Positions 24,363 through 32,581 of a DNA stretch of 42,064 nt are shown piece by piece (within the stretch, counting starts at the first letter, position 1; every line of letters starts with the position of its first letter). The stretch covers positions 1-42,064 of the forward strand of contig NZ_CABPRU010000019.1 in NCBI RefSeq assembly GCF_902459705.1, in the 5' to 3' direction. The notes beneath the pieces are model-generated. The model ran no database searches and had not been told where the DNA came from. It saw nothing but the letters and a program-made list of their open reading frames with translations. Made by a program: the position numbers and the translations under genes. The DNA is from Pandoraea terrigena. GTDB lineage: Bacteria > Pseudomonadota > Gammaproteobacteria > Burkholderiales > Burkholderiaceae.

Positions 24363-25697
24363 ATGTCCCAAATTTCCCGATACGTCGAGGCCGCCGAGCG
24401 TGACAACACGCGTCGAAGCTATGCCGCAGCCATTCGCCATTTCGAGGTGGAGTGGAAAGGCTTGCTGCCAACGACCGCTGATGCAACCTCCCGTTACCTG
24501 GCTGACCACGCGGCCACGCTGGCGATCAGCACCCTCCGTCAGCGGCTCGCCGCGCTCTCGCGCTGGCACATCGACCATGGTTTTGCAGACCCGACCAAGG
24601 CACCCTTGGTGCGCCAGGTTCTCAAAGGCATTCGCTCCATTCACTCGGTTGCAGAAAAGCGGGCACGCCCCCTTGAAATCGATGTCGTCCAGCAGATCGA
24701 TCAATGGCTGGGGGTGGCCATCGGCAACGCAGAACGCAGCGATGACCGATTGGCGCTGCTTCGCCACACCCGCAACCGCAGTTTGCTGCTGCTGGGTTTC
24801 TGGCGGGGATTTCGATCGGACGAGTTGGTCAACCTGCGGGTGGAGAACGTGGAAGTCTCGCCTGGCGAAGGGCTGTCGTGCTACCTGAGCCGCAGCAAGG
24901 GCGATCGGCAGATGCTGGGCCGCGTATACAAATGTCCGGCGCTGTCCCGCCTGTGTCCTGTGACGGCTTTCACGGCATGGGTCAGTCTGGTCGGCCTGAC
25001 CCAAGGCCCGGTGTTTCGCAAGATCGACCGCTGGGGGCGAATCGGTCAAGAAGGGCTGCATGCCAACAGCCTGATCCCATTGTTGCGCAGCCTTTTGGCT
25101 GAGGCCGGGGTCGCCGCTTCCGAGGCATACAGCAGCCACTCCCTGCGTCGCGGATTTGCCGGTTGGGCTCGCGCCAGCGGTTGGGACATCAAGGAACTCA
25201 TGGAGTACGTGGGCTGGAAGGATGTCAAATCGGCCATGCGTTATCTGGATGCCTCCGGCAGCGCACTTCAGGCCCGGTTTGAGGCGGGTCTCGCAACACT
25301 GGCCCCAGCAGATCGAGCGGATCGGTCACCACCGCCTTCGATGCACGCGCCGGCCGAGCAAACCAAGGAACAGGCCCAGAGGCCCCGTCTGCCTGAGCTC
25401 GCAACACCATCGGCAATCCTGCGCGTCACAGTGTTGCTGGCCCGGTTCAGCCCACAATCGCGCGGGCTGACGAGAGGCCGGCGGCTGATCGAGCAGACCT
25501 GCTTCGAGCGCTACGCCATGCAGCGCTTGAATACCGAGGGCACACAGTACGAACTGACAGTGCCCTACGAATCCAGGGATTCACTGGAAGAGGCGATTGC
25601 CGCTTTGCTCGATGACATGTACCGCATCGCCGAGGACAACCAGTGCCTGCTGGAGGCTGCGTTTCACGAGCCGGCCACCGACTCGTATTGGGACTGA
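24363..25697 (+). CDS. TnpS-like tyrosine recombinase (cointegrate resolution)
   Basis: 444 aa. An N-terminal SAM-like core-binding domain spans roughly residues 5-100. Catalytic residues are R151 (FRSDELVNL), K179 (SRSKGD), H259 and R262 (HSLRRGF) and Y294 (SAMRYLDAS). The usual second His is replaced by Trp285 (YVGWKD). A further ~140-residue C-terminal extension is unusual. Its place next to a Tn3-type transposase matches TnpS/TnpI-type resolvases. The spacer upstream (24284-24362) may hold its promoter. Partner is probably the KfrA/TnpT-like protein 12 kb away. Confidence 0.87.
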   Translation: MSQISRYVEAAERDNTRRSYAAAIRHFEVEWKGLLPTTADATSRYLADHAATLAISTLRQRLAALSRWHIDHGFADPTKAPLVRQVLKGIRSIHSVAEKRARPLEIDVVQQIDQWLGVAIGNAERSDDRLALLRHTRNRSLLLLGFWRGFRSDELVNLRVENVEVSPGEGLSCYLSRSKGDRQMLGRVYKCPALSRLCPVTAFTAWVSLVGLTQGPVFRKIDRWGRIGQEGLHANSLIPLLRSLLAEAGVAASEAYSSHSLRRGFAGWARASGWDIKELMEYVGWKDVKSAMRYLDASGSALQARFEAGLATLAPADRADRSPPPSMHAPAEQTKEQAQRPRLPELATPSAILRVTVLLARFSPQSRGLTRGRRLIEQTCFERYAMQRLNTEGTQYELTVPYESRDSLEEAIAALLDDMYRIAEDNQCLLEAAFHEPATDSYWD

Positions 25698-25753
25698 AGG
25701 GCTGGGATGATGACGGCGGATGGCACGACGCACCAGCGGGGGAGGCCTCACGA

Positions 25754-28741
25754 ATGACTACGCTTCATGAGACGGCCTATCCCCATCTGAAGCCCGACCC
25801 CACTGAGAGGGAGCTGGCAGAACTCTTCACACCCACCGAGGCGGAACGGGCGCTGGTGGCGGGAGTCGGCAAACGGCCTTTACCTCGCGTGGCCGCCCTC
25901 ATTCACCTGAAGGTTTTCCAGCGCCTGGGGTATTTTCTGACACTGTCCGATGTGCCGCAGGTGATCAGGGAACACGTTGCACAGCACGCGGGTGTTCCGC
26001 GGGCGCCAGCGCTGGCGGACCTCAAGCGCTTTGAGGCCTCGGGCTCGCGCATGGTGGTCTTCACAGCATTGCGTCGCTATCTGAACGTCAAACCACTCAA
26101 CCCGGCGGGGTACGCCTGGCTGGGCGTTGTGGCGGACACCGCGGCCGAGACGAAACACGCCGTGGCCGACATCATCAACGTGATGCTGGAGGAGTTGGTC
26201 CACCATCGCTGCGAATTGCCCGCCTTCTCGACGCTGGATCGGATGGCGTTTCGTGCCCGGGAAAAGAGCAACAACCAGCATTTCTCCGCCATCGCTGGGC
26301 AACTGACGTCACAGACGAAGACATTGATCGATGGCTTGCTCAAGACGGCCACGGGCGAGTCGGCGTCACCCTGGCAAATGCTCAAGCGCGAGCCCAAGCG
26401 GCCCACCAACAAAGAAACACGGACCTACATCCAGCACATCCGGCGTCTGCAGCACCTGGTGGAGCAACTTCCCAAGCCCGACGTGCCCGTGCCCAAGCTC
26501 AAGCAGTTCCGGCTGCTGGCGCGCGCGCTCAATGCCACTGAGATGGCTGAACTCAAGCCACAAAAGCGCTATGCGCTGGTGGTGATCTTCATTCGGGCGC
26601 AGCATGCCCAATCGCTGGACGACGCTGCCGACCTGTTCATCCGTCTCATGCAGAACCTGGAGAACAATGCCCGGCAGAAACTGTTGTCCTTCCAGCAGGA
26701 GCGCGTCCACAAGACCGACATGCTGGTCGGGCAGCTCAAGGACATCCTGGGTGCCTACCAGTTGGTTGGGACCGACACCCAACGCGTCGAAGCCATCAGC
26801 ACGACCCTGGTGGCCGAAGTGGACGAGCTGCTGAACGAATGCGAACAGCATCTGGCCTATGCCGGGCGCAACCACCTGCCGTTCCTGCTGCAGCCGTACA
26901 AGATGGTGCGAGCGCAGCTGCTCAACTGCATCGACATCGCGTCGCCCAAGGCCAGCAGCGAGGACCTGGTGGTGGAGCGGCTGATGGAAGCCCTCTCCAA
27001 ACTGCGCGACAACCGTGCCGACACCGTACCGCTGGACATGCTGGGCCTGAGTGAAGACACGGATTTGCGCTGGATGTCGGCCCAGTGGAGAAAGCTTGTG
27101 CTGGTCAAACCGGCAGGCAAGGGCCGCGCGGAGTCCGTCCGCCGCCGGTATTTTGAGCTGGCCGTCATGCACGCCGTCAAGGACGATCTGAAGTCCGGAG
27201 ACCTCTTCATCAAGTTCGGGGAGCGCTACGACGACTACCGCGAGCAGTTGGTCGATGACGAAACCTTTGAACGCGAGCTGGGCGACTATGGGCAGGTCAC
27301 GGGCATCGAGACGGAGCCCGGCGCCTTCGTGTCGAAGCTGAAATCGTCCATGGCGCTGCGAGCCATGGAAATCGATGCCGGATTTCCAGAAAACGCCCAT
27401 GCTGAAATCGTCGATGGACGCCTGATCCTCAGAAAACCGCCTCGCTCAGACATTGTCGAGGCCGCCGCGCGCATCGACGGCATGATCACCGAGCGGATGG
27501 AGGCGGCCAGCATTGTGGACGTGATGATCGACACCGAGCGGTGGCTGGACCTTCACAAGCTGTTTCGTCCGCTGGCGGGGACCGACAGTCGCCTTGAGGA
27601 CTTGCGCATGCGCGTGATCACGACCTTGTTCTGCTATGGCTGCAACCTGGGACCCGTTCAGACCGCCAAATCGATCAAAGGTCTGAGTCGGCGTCAGATT
27701 TCCTGGCTGAACCTGAAATACGTCAGCGAAGACCTTCTGGACAAGGCCATCGTCAAGGTGATTAACGCCTACAACAAGTTCGAACTGCCCGGTTACTGGG
27801 GCACCGGCAAACACGCATCGGCCGATGGCACCAAGTGGAACCTGTACGAGCAGAACCTACTGTCCGAGCACCACATCCGCTATGGCGGCTACGGCGGCAT
27901 CGGCTACTACCATGTCTCCGACAAGTTCATCGCACTGTTCAGTCACTTCATTTCTTGTGGCACCTATGAGGGGATCCACATCCTGGATGGGCTGATGAGC
28001 AACGAGTCCGACATTCGGCCCGACACGATCCACGGTGACACGCAGGCACAGAGCTACCCGGTTTTTGCGCTGGCTCACTTGCTTGGCATCCAGCTCATGC
28101 CGCGCATCCGAGGCATCCAGGACCTGAAATTCCATCGCCCGCAGGCGGGCACCGTGTACCAGAACATCAATACGCTGTTCAGCGACGTGATCGACTGGCA
28201 GTTGATTGAACTGCATCTGCCGGCGATGCTGCGGGTGGCTGTGTCTATCAAGACGGGAAAGATCACGCCATCGGCCATCCTGCGCCGACTTGGCACTTAC
28301 AGCCGCAAGAACAAGCTGTACTTCGCCTTCGTCGAACTCGGCAAAGTGATCCGGACCATGTTTCTGCTGAGCTACATCGGGGACGTCGGACTGCGCAAGG
28401 TGATCCACGCCGAAACCAACAAGAGCGAACAATTCAACGGCTTTGCCGGCTGGTCGTTTTTCGGGGGAGAGGGGATCATTGCCGAAAACATCCGGCACGA
28501 GCAGCGCAAGGTCATCAAGTACAACCACCTCGTGGCCAACATGATCATCCTGCACAACGTGGTGGGCATGACACGTGTACTGCGAGAGCTTCGCGACGAA
28601 GGCACCGAGATCACGCCGGAGATATTGGGCGGCCTTGCGCCGTTCCGCACGGCCCATATCAACCGATTTGGAGACTACACACTCGACTTCCGCCGGAAGA
28701 TCGGTCCGCTGGATTTCGAAGTCACCATTATTCCAATATAA
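25754..28741 (+). CDS. tnpA: Tn3-family transposase
   Basis: 995 aa from ATG 25754 (MTTLHETAYPHLKPD), the usual length for the family; an earlier in-frame ATG would add 37 unrelated residues. The DDE triad is in ASADGTKWN (D691), DTIHGDTQAQS (D762) and TNKSEQFNGFA (E892), close to Tn3 D689, D765 and E895. DUF4158-like N-terminal and large helical regions are present. Intact. It binds the 38-bp ends and makes replicative cointegrates. The stop lies 16 bp before the right inverted repeat. Confidence 0.95.
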   Translation: MTTLHETAYPHLKPDPTERELAELFTPTEAERALVAGVGKRPLPRVAALIHLKVFQRLGYFLTLSDVPQVIREHVAQHAGVPRAPALADLKRFEASGSRMVVFTALRRYLNVKPLNPAGYAWLGVVADTAAETKHAVADIINVMLEELVHHRCELPAFSTLDRMAFRAREKSNNQHFSAIAGQLTSQTKTLIDGLLKTATGESASPWQMLKREPKRPTNKETRTYIQHIRRLQHLVEQLPKPDVPVPKLKQFRLLARALNATEMAELKPQKRYALVVIFIRAQHAQSLDDAADLFIRLMQNLENNARQKLLSFQQERVHKTDMLVGQLKDILGAYQLVGTDTQRVEAISTTLVAEVDELLNECEQHLAYAGRNHLPFLLQPYKMVRAQLLNCIDIASPKASSEDLVVERLMEALSKLRDNRADTVPLDMLGLSEDTDLRWMSAQWRKLVLVKPAGKGRAESVRRRYFELAVMHAVKDDLKSGDLFIKFGERYDDYREQLVDDETFERELGDYGQVTGIETEPGAFVSKLKSSMALRAMEIDAGFPENAHAEIVDGRLILRKPPRSDIVEAAARIDGMITERMEAASIVDVMIDTERWLDLHKLFRPLAGTDSRLEDLRMRVITTLFCYGCNLGPVQTAKSIKGLSRRQISWLNLKYVSEDLLDKAIVKVINAYNKFELPGYWGTGKHASADGTKWNLYEQNLLSEHHIRYGGYGGIGYYHVSDKFIALFSHFISCGTYEGIHILDGLMSNESDIRPDTIHGDTQAQSYPVFALAHLLGIQLMPRIRGIQDLKFHRPQAGTVYQNINTLFSDVIDWQLIELHLPAMLRVAVSIKTGKITPSAILRRLGTYSRKNKLYFAFVELGKVIRTMFLLSYIGDVGLRKVIHAETNKSEQFNGFAGWSFFGGEGIIAENIRHEQRKVIKYNHLVANMIILHNVVGMTRVLRELRDEGTEITPEILGGLAPFRTAHINRFGDYTLDFRRKIGPLDFEVTIIPI

Positions 28742-28757
28742 TCATAAGGTTAGGTTC

Positions 28758-28795
28758 GTTTCTGCGGTTTTTTACATGAATCCCTGCCGACCCTC
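28758..28795. repeat. Right 38-bp terminal inverted repeat of the Tn3-family transposon
   Basis: Perfect reverse complement of 11070-11107 and of 6463-6500. The next bases outward are TCCAT, which do not match either left flank. The mazEF promoter begins 36 bp further on. Confidence 0.93.
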
Positions 28796-28830
28796 TCCAT
28801 GGATTGAGTTTACCAAGAAGTAGATACGTG

Positions 28831-28859
28831 TTGAAACGCCAGAGAAATGCGTATATACT
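28831..28859 (+). promoter_or_regulatory. mazEF promoter
   Basis: TTGAAA (28831-28836) and TATACT (28854-28859) are separated by 17 bp, close to the sigma-70 consensus. A GTATATAC palindrome (28851-28858) overlaps the -10 box and could be the MazE/MazEF autoregulatory site. The promoter is 27 bp before ATG 28887. Confidence 0.7.
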
Positions 28860-28886
28860 TGTTGATACTAAATGGAGGTAATCATC

Positions 28887-29141
28887 ATGGCAAAGACGGC
28901 AACACTCACGATTCAACAGTGGGGGAACAGCCTGGCTGTTCGTATTCCCGCTGCAGTCGCGCGCTCAGCACACTTCGAAGTTGGTCTTGAGGTGGAGGTG
29001 ACCACCGATGAGGTTGGCGTCACCGTAAAGCCTGTTGGTCCTCGGAAGCTCACGCTTGCTGAGAAGCTCGCCAAATTCGACTTGTTAAAGCATGGCGGCG
29101 AAGCTATGGCGGCAACCCCAGTTGGCGCGGAGGTTCTTTGA
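28887..29141 (+). CDS. mazE: MazE-family antitoxin
   Basis: 84 aa from ATG 28887 with GGAGG about 8 bp upstream; an in-frame ATG at 28872 precedes the ribosome site. The AbrB/SpoVT-like swapped-hairpin domain is clear: LTIQQWGNSLAVRIPAAVAR, followed by EVGLEVEVTTDEVGVTVKP. The C-terminal tail (KLAKFDLLKHGGEA) would wrap the toxin. The stop TGA overlaps the mazF ATG by one base. It neutralises MazF and probably represses the operon. Confidence 0.92.
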   Translation: MAKTATLTIQQWGNSLAVRIPAAVARSAHFEVGLEVEVTTDEVGVTVKPVGPRKLTLAEKLAKFDLLKHGGEAMAATPVGAEVL

Positions 29142-29503
29142 TGTCGAAGGTTGCTTGGGCACCGGATCGTGGCGACATCATCTGGATCGACTGTAATCCG
29201 CAGGTCGGCAGAGAGATGAAGAACATGCACCCGATGCTTGTTTTGTCGCCCAAGGCGTTTAACGAGACAACGAGCATTGTCATTGGTCTGCCCATGACGA
29301 CGGCCGAGTACAACGATACCAATCCGTTCGCAATCAAATTCAAGGGACCGAAGAACATCACCAGTTACGTACTTGGCCACCAGCCCAAGTCATTCGACTG
29401 GCGCGCTCGCGGTGCGAAGCCTCATCCGTGGAAGCAAGCTCCACAAGAAGTGTTCCTGGCCGCGTGTGAGCAACTGAACCAGATCATTTCGATCTGCGAG
29501 TAA
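29141..29503 (+). CDS. mazF: MazF/PemK-family endoribonuclease toxin
   Basis: 120 aa. MazF fold markers are PDRGDIIWIDCNPQVGREM near the N-terminus, HPMLVLSPKAFN, and VIGLPMTTAEYN, followed by a conserved Ser/Thr-rich beta core. MazF cleaves mRNA at short specific sequences. The start overlaps mazE. The pair sits between the transposon end and the small-gene array and may stabilise the region. Confidence 0.92.
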   Translation: MSKVAWAPDRGDIIWIDCNPQVGREMKNMHPMLVLSPKAFNETTSIVIGLPMTTAEYNDTNPFAIKFKGPKNITSYVLGHQPKSFDWRARGAKPHPWKQAPQEVFLAACEQLNQIISICE

Positions 29504-29571
29504 GAATCTCGCCTGGCGTGAACGCGCCCTGCGCCGACCGGAAGTCGGCAAGTTTCTGCACGAGGAATGAC

Positions 29572-29766
29572 ATGCGTTTGCTGCTTGCTTTAATTCTTCC
29601 CTGGCTGCAATTCTTCACGATCGGACGACCGATTGCCGGGGTCATCTGCTTGCTGCTGCAACTCACGATCATCGGCTGGATTCCGGCCGCGATCTGGTCA
29701 GTCTATGCGTTGAGCCAGTACAAGACCGACAAGAAGATCGAGCGTGCGCTCGCGAATCGCGGCTGA
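29572..29766 (+). CDS. YqaE/Pmp3-like small membrane protein
   Basis: 64 aa with two hydrophobic helices: LLLALILPWLQFFTIG and GVICLLLQLTIIGWIPAAIW, then a charged tail (YKTDKKIERAL). The PWLQFF-TIGRPIAG-IGWIPAAIWSVYAL pattern is that of YqaE/Pmp3-type stress-related membrane proteins. ATG 29572 is preceded by GAGGAA. It is the first gene of the small-gene array. Confidence 0.75.
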   Translation: MRLLLALILPWLQFFTIGRPIAGVICLLLQLTIIGWIPAAIWSVYALSQYKTDKKIERALANRG

Positions 29767-29790
29767 CCTAACGGGAAAACGGGGAATCAC

Positions 29791-30096
29791 ATGGAATTGC
29801 TTTTGAACGTCGTTGCATTCGCCCTCGTCTTGGTGTTGGTGTCGCTTGTCTGGGATTTTTTCAACAGTGAAGCGAATCCCCGTGTGGCACGACAGGCCGA
29901 CGAATTCATCCGGCAAGCAAAATCGAAGCCGTTGAAAAGTGGTCAGACTGAACAGCAACTCGCCGTTCAATTGGCTCTTGCTGCTGGTAAAGATTGCGCA
30001 GCCTCAATCGTGTACGCGCGCCTCTATGGCGTGACGATTTTTGAGGCGCGAAAGGCCGTGCATCGATTGGTCACGATACGCATCTTGACTTCATGA
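29791..30096 (+). CDS. Hypothetical membrane-anchored small protein
   Basis: 101 aa. One N-terminal helix (LLLNVVAFALVLVLVSLVWD) is followed by a basic cytoplasmic tail with helical segments (ARQADEFIRQAKSKPL, QLALAAGKDCAAS, VTIFEARKAVHRLV). No family recognised. The leader GGGAAAACGGGG precedes the ATG. Confidence 0.6.
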   Translation: MELLLNVVAFALVLVLVSLVWDFFNSEANPRVARQADEFIRQAKSKPLKSGQTEQQLAVQLALAAGKDCAASIVYARLYGVTIFEARKAVHRLVTIRILTS

Positions 30097-30115
30097 CCAC
30101 GCACCGGAAAAAGTG

Positions 30116-30394
30116 ATGACCCACATGCGCATGGCTGCATTGATACTGGCTTTAGCTGGATTCGTTGTTGGCATCCTCGCTGCGGTCATCTGGCTTCAAG
30201 CGAGTCGCGTCTTTGTCAGCCCTCAGTGGGGCGATAGCGAACCGCGAGACCCGGTGATGTCCCAAGCCGGGTGGATCTTGGGTTTGTTGCAAGCATCGAC
30301 GGAGTCAGCACGGTTGAACAGGCGGGCGGCGATGTTGACTGCAATAGCAGTGCTGCTAACCACAGTTTCTGGCGTAGCCGGCCTGCTCACATAG
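30116..30394 (+). CDS. Hypothetical two-helix membrane protein
   Basis: 92 aa from ATG 30116 (GTG 30113 is the alternative). It has an N-terminal helix (AALILALAGFVVGILAAVIWL), a soluble loop with FVSPQWGDSEPRDPVMSQAG, and a C-terminal helix (AAMLTAIAVLLTTVSGVAG). The loop may face the periplasm. No family recognised. Immunity proteins against periplasmic toxins often have this layout, but that is speculation. Confidence 0.6.
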   Translation: MTHMRMAALILALAGFVVGILAAVIWLQASRVFVSPQWGDSEPRDPVMSQAGWILGLLQASTESARLNRRAAMLTAIAVLLTTVSGVAGLLT

Positions 30395-30403
30395 GAATGA
30401 GCA

Positions 30404-30649
30404 ATGTTTGAGATCAGCTGCGGAATTCTGCTCGTCACGGGTCTAGTCATCGCGGGTTATTCGTGGAAGCGCACCGAAGGGATGATGCTTCTGATGATGG
30501 TCTTTCTAAGCTTGGCGATGTGCTGGTCGTTTTCCGTACTCACAAGTGACGGCGCGAAAACGTGGATGTCACCTGAGCTGCTGTTGTGGGTTGCGGGCCT
30601 CGCGTGCTTCGCACGAGCCCGCATCATCGATGAAACGAAGCAGGCTTAA
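30404..30649 (+). CDS. Hypothetical small three-helix membrane protein
   Basis: 81 aa with three hydrophobic segments (ISCGILLVTGLVIAGYSW, MMLLMMVFLSLAMCWSFSVL, LLLWVAGLACFARARI). It begins 9 bp after the preceding stop. No family recognised. Confidence 0.6.
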   Translation: MFEISCGILLVTGLVIAGYSWKRTEGMMLLMMVFLSLAMCWSFSVLTSDGAKTWMSPELLLWVAGLACFARARIIDETKQA

Positions 30650-30675
30650 TCACCGGGAAATTGCGGGGGGGCAAC

Positions 30676-30882
30676 ATGCTTGGATCTGACGAATGGAAGG
30701 ACCGAGTCATCGCGTCGAGTACGACGCTGTGCCCATCCTGTGAGTCACCGCGAGTGACGATGGGAGCGTGCGCGATCGGCAGCAAGACGGTTCATCAGGA
30801 GTATGTGTGCGAGTCCTGTCAGCACGAGTTCACGGCATTCTTTGCACTCACTGGTTGCTACCAAGGACATCCGGAAACGTAA
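30676..30882 (+). CDS. Zinc-ribbon-like small protein, paralogue of the gene at 33204
   Basis: 68 aa from ATG 30676. Two CxxC knuckles (CPSC and CESC) spaced by about 30 residues imply a zinc ribbon, ending CESCQHEFTAFFALTGC. Nearly identical in the first 55 residues to the protein at 33204-33410, so one is a duplicate within the array. Function is unknown. Confidence 0.7.
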   Translation: MLGSDEWKDRVIASSTTLCPSCESPRVTMGACAIGSKTVHQEYVCESCQHEFTAFFALTGCYQGHPET

Positions 30883-31115
30883 GTAACGATCGCTGCCGCT
30901 AGGGTTGCGATGAATAGTGGTCAGCGCCTGTTAGGCCGAATTGACGGCAAAGGAACCCGCAAAGACTCCCGGTACCCGACAGTGCGCCGGTTCGTATAAC
31001 AACGTACTGGCTTCGGATCGACGAGCATACGCGGCTGGTGCATAGCCCCTGGCAGCAGGTTGCGATGGCGCGGGCGCTGACCAGTGTTTTAATCAGTTTG
31101 AAAAGGAATACGCGA

Positions 31116-31403
31116 ATGAAAATCAACGAGAACCAGCAAGTGGCCGACATCTTGGCCGAGGCACTCGAAAAGCTCGAAGCACTCGGGCTGAAATGCGCCA
31201 TCAGTCCTAACATGTTGCCGAAGGGCGAGTCACTCTCTCTGCATGTTGGCAACACGCTGTACGACGTTGGCACGGGGTTCGTCGCGTCGATGATTGGTGG
31301 TGCGGCGGCACACGAGGCCGGTGGAAGTGCGATGTTTGACGATGAGGTTGAGCAGTTTGTCCGCGATCGCGAAGCCGGAGACTTGGGGCCGGTCGCACAC
31401 TAA
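31116..31403 (+). CDS. Hypothetical small protein with glycine/alanine-rich helix
   Basis: 95 aa from ATG 31116 (AAGGAAT leader). An N-terminal helix (QVADILAEALEKLEALGLKC) is followed by LSLHVGNTLYDVGTGFVASM and a small-residue-rich GGAAAHEAGG stretch, with an acidic C-terminus. No family recognised. The upstream 30883-31115 gap holds only short fragments that look like remnants. Confidence 0.55.
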   Translation: MKINENQQVADILAEALEKLEALGLKCAISPNMLPKGESLSLHVGNTLYDVGTGFVASMIGGAAAHEAGGSAMFDDEVEQFVRDREAGDLGPVAH

Positions 31404-31420
31404 GACCACGGAAAGCAGCC

Positions 31421-31726
31421 ATGAGTTTCGAACCAACACTTCCGTTTCGCAAGCCGTTGCCTACGCAACTTGCGATGACCGGCGACGACTGGAGAAGCGA
31501 TCAGGACGTCAAGGCGCAGGCACGCGCCGAGGCAGTCAGGAAGAAAGCCGCTGTAGAGTGCGCACGGAAATTGGAGGTGGCGCGTGACGCGTTGAATGCC
31601 TACCTGCTTGCATGTATTGAATGTAATGACGCGTCACGTAGTCGCGGCGCAGACGACAGCCGCTCGATCCTGATGGGCAACATGAGCGAGTACGCCGGTT
31701 TCCTCCGCTCGGTCTACGACAAATAA
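31421..31726 (+). CDS. Hypothetical helical protein
   Basis: 101 aa, mostly helical: VKAQARAEAVRKKAAVECAR, VARDALNAYLLACIECND and MGNMSEYAGFLRSVYDK. It starts with GGAAAGCAGCC before ATG. No family recognised; plausible soluble immunity-type protein by context only. Confidence 0.55.
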   Translation: MSFEPTLPFRKPLPTQLAMTGDDWRSDQDVKAQARAEAVRKKAAVECARKLEVARDALNAYLLACIECNDASRSRGADDSRSILMGNMSEYAGFLRSVYDK

Positions 31727-31739
31727 TCGGGAAACCTCG

Positions 31740-31997
31740 ATGAAGAGCCAGATTTTCGGACGCAAAGCAGGTTCGGGCGCAGAAATGAAGCTTCTGTTGA
31801 GTGGCGAGGGAGCGTCGAGCGGCGGTCGCCCTGTCGATCCGGGCAGGCTTCACGAATTTGAGGTCTCGAACGCCAGACGCGCAGTGAAGGTGCTCCGCGA
31901 GAAAGGCGTCGATGGGTACGTGATGTTTGAGAGTGATCCCGCCCGATACGAATTTACGCCCGATGAAGATTTCGTCTATCCGGCCGTGAGCCACTAG
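31740..31997 (+). CDS. Hypothetical small protein
   Basis: 85 aa preceded by TCGGGAAACCTCG. It contains EFEVSNARRAVKVLREKGVD and a C-terminal aromatic/acidic segment (FESDPARYEFTPDEDFVYP). No family recognised. Confidence 0.55.
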   Translation: MKSQIFGRKAGSGAEMKLLLSGEGASSGGRPVDPGRLHEFEVSNARRAVKVLREKGVDGYVMFESDPARYEFTPDEDFVYPAVSH

Positions 31998-32068
31998 GAA
32001 AAAGGTTGGTTTACTCGCAAATGTGCATTGCTTCTTTGACGTCATCGTTTCTCTCTGGCGGTCACCAT

Positions 32069-32572
32069 ATGCCCAGTCGAGAGGAGGCTAAGGCGAATGG
32101 CCTGAGCTGGGTAGACGCCCTTCAGCGAGTCGCCGACGAATGCTCCTCCAACGGGCAGCACCGCGAGAATTGCCTCACCAGTTGGGTGACGTACGCAGGT
32201 CGCATTCGCGAAGAAATCGGCGACGACAAGCTCTTGGTTCGGCTGCTGCTGGCCGTGTTACCACGCTACGAAGGCCCGTCGTTGACGCTGTATCGTGGCG
32301 AGAGCACCGAGCGCTTCAATGCCGGGAGGATTGGCCTCTGTTGGTCGTCGCAGCGTCGTACCGCAGAAATGTTCGGAAGTGGTCTGAACGCTTACTACTC
32401 CGGCGGTGGCGTTCTACTCAGTGCGAATGTTGACGCAATGGCAATTATTTCCGGCCCTGGGAAACACAGTAGATGGCTTGGCGAGGAAGAGTACACAATC
32501 GACCCATGCGCGCTAACGGGGTTGGAGGTGTTGCAACGGTATCCCAATCCGAACGACCGCATGCGGCGATAA
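32069..32572 (+). CDS. Possible ADP-ribosyltransferase-fold protein
   Basis: 167 aa from ATG 32069; ATG 32021 and TTG 32006 are alternatives closer to the AGGAAAAAGG leader. The pattern resembles the R-S-E class of ADP-ribosyltransferase folds: LTLYRGEST with R76, IGLCWSSQRRTAEMF with S93/S94, and GEEEYTIDP with E139-E141. If so it could transfer ADP-ribose from NAD to a target, or be a derived non-catalytic member. It has no signal peptide. In a toxin-immunity-type array this could be a toxin or a relic of one. The fold call is by motif only. Confidence 0.5.
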   Translation: MPSREEAKANGLSWVDALQRVADECSSNGQHRENCLTSWVTYAGRIREEIGDDKLLVRLLLAVLPRYEGPSLTLYRGESTERFNAGRIGLCWSSQRRTAEMFGSGLNAYYSGGGVLLSANVDAMAIISGPGKHSRWLGEEEYTIDPCALTGLEVLQRYPNPNDRMRR

Positions 32573-32581
32573 CCACGGAAA

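Larger units (their letters stand above)
11070..28795. mobile_element. 17.7-kb Tn3-family transposon carrying a complete C-P lyase (phosphonate) operon
   Basis: Bounded by 38-bp perfect inverted repeats at 11070-11107 and 28758-28795 (outer sequence GAGGGTCGGCAGGG). Core genes are a KfrA/TnpT-like gene at the left end and a TnpS-like tyrosine recombinase plus a Tn3-type DDE transposase at the right. The cargo between them is phnF-D-C-E-G-H-I-J-K-L-M-N-P plus a DMT transporter. Bases outside the ends (AATTC left, TCCAT right) do not form a 5-bp direct repeat, so the flanks were rearranged after insertion or the left end was replaced by recombination with the second end copy at 6463. Confidence 0.9.

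Noticed and set aside
6463-28795. A single 22.3-kb transposon flanked by a target duplication
   Set aside because: Bases outside 6463 (AAGAA) and 28795 (TCCAT) do not match, so simple insertion of that unit is not supported.
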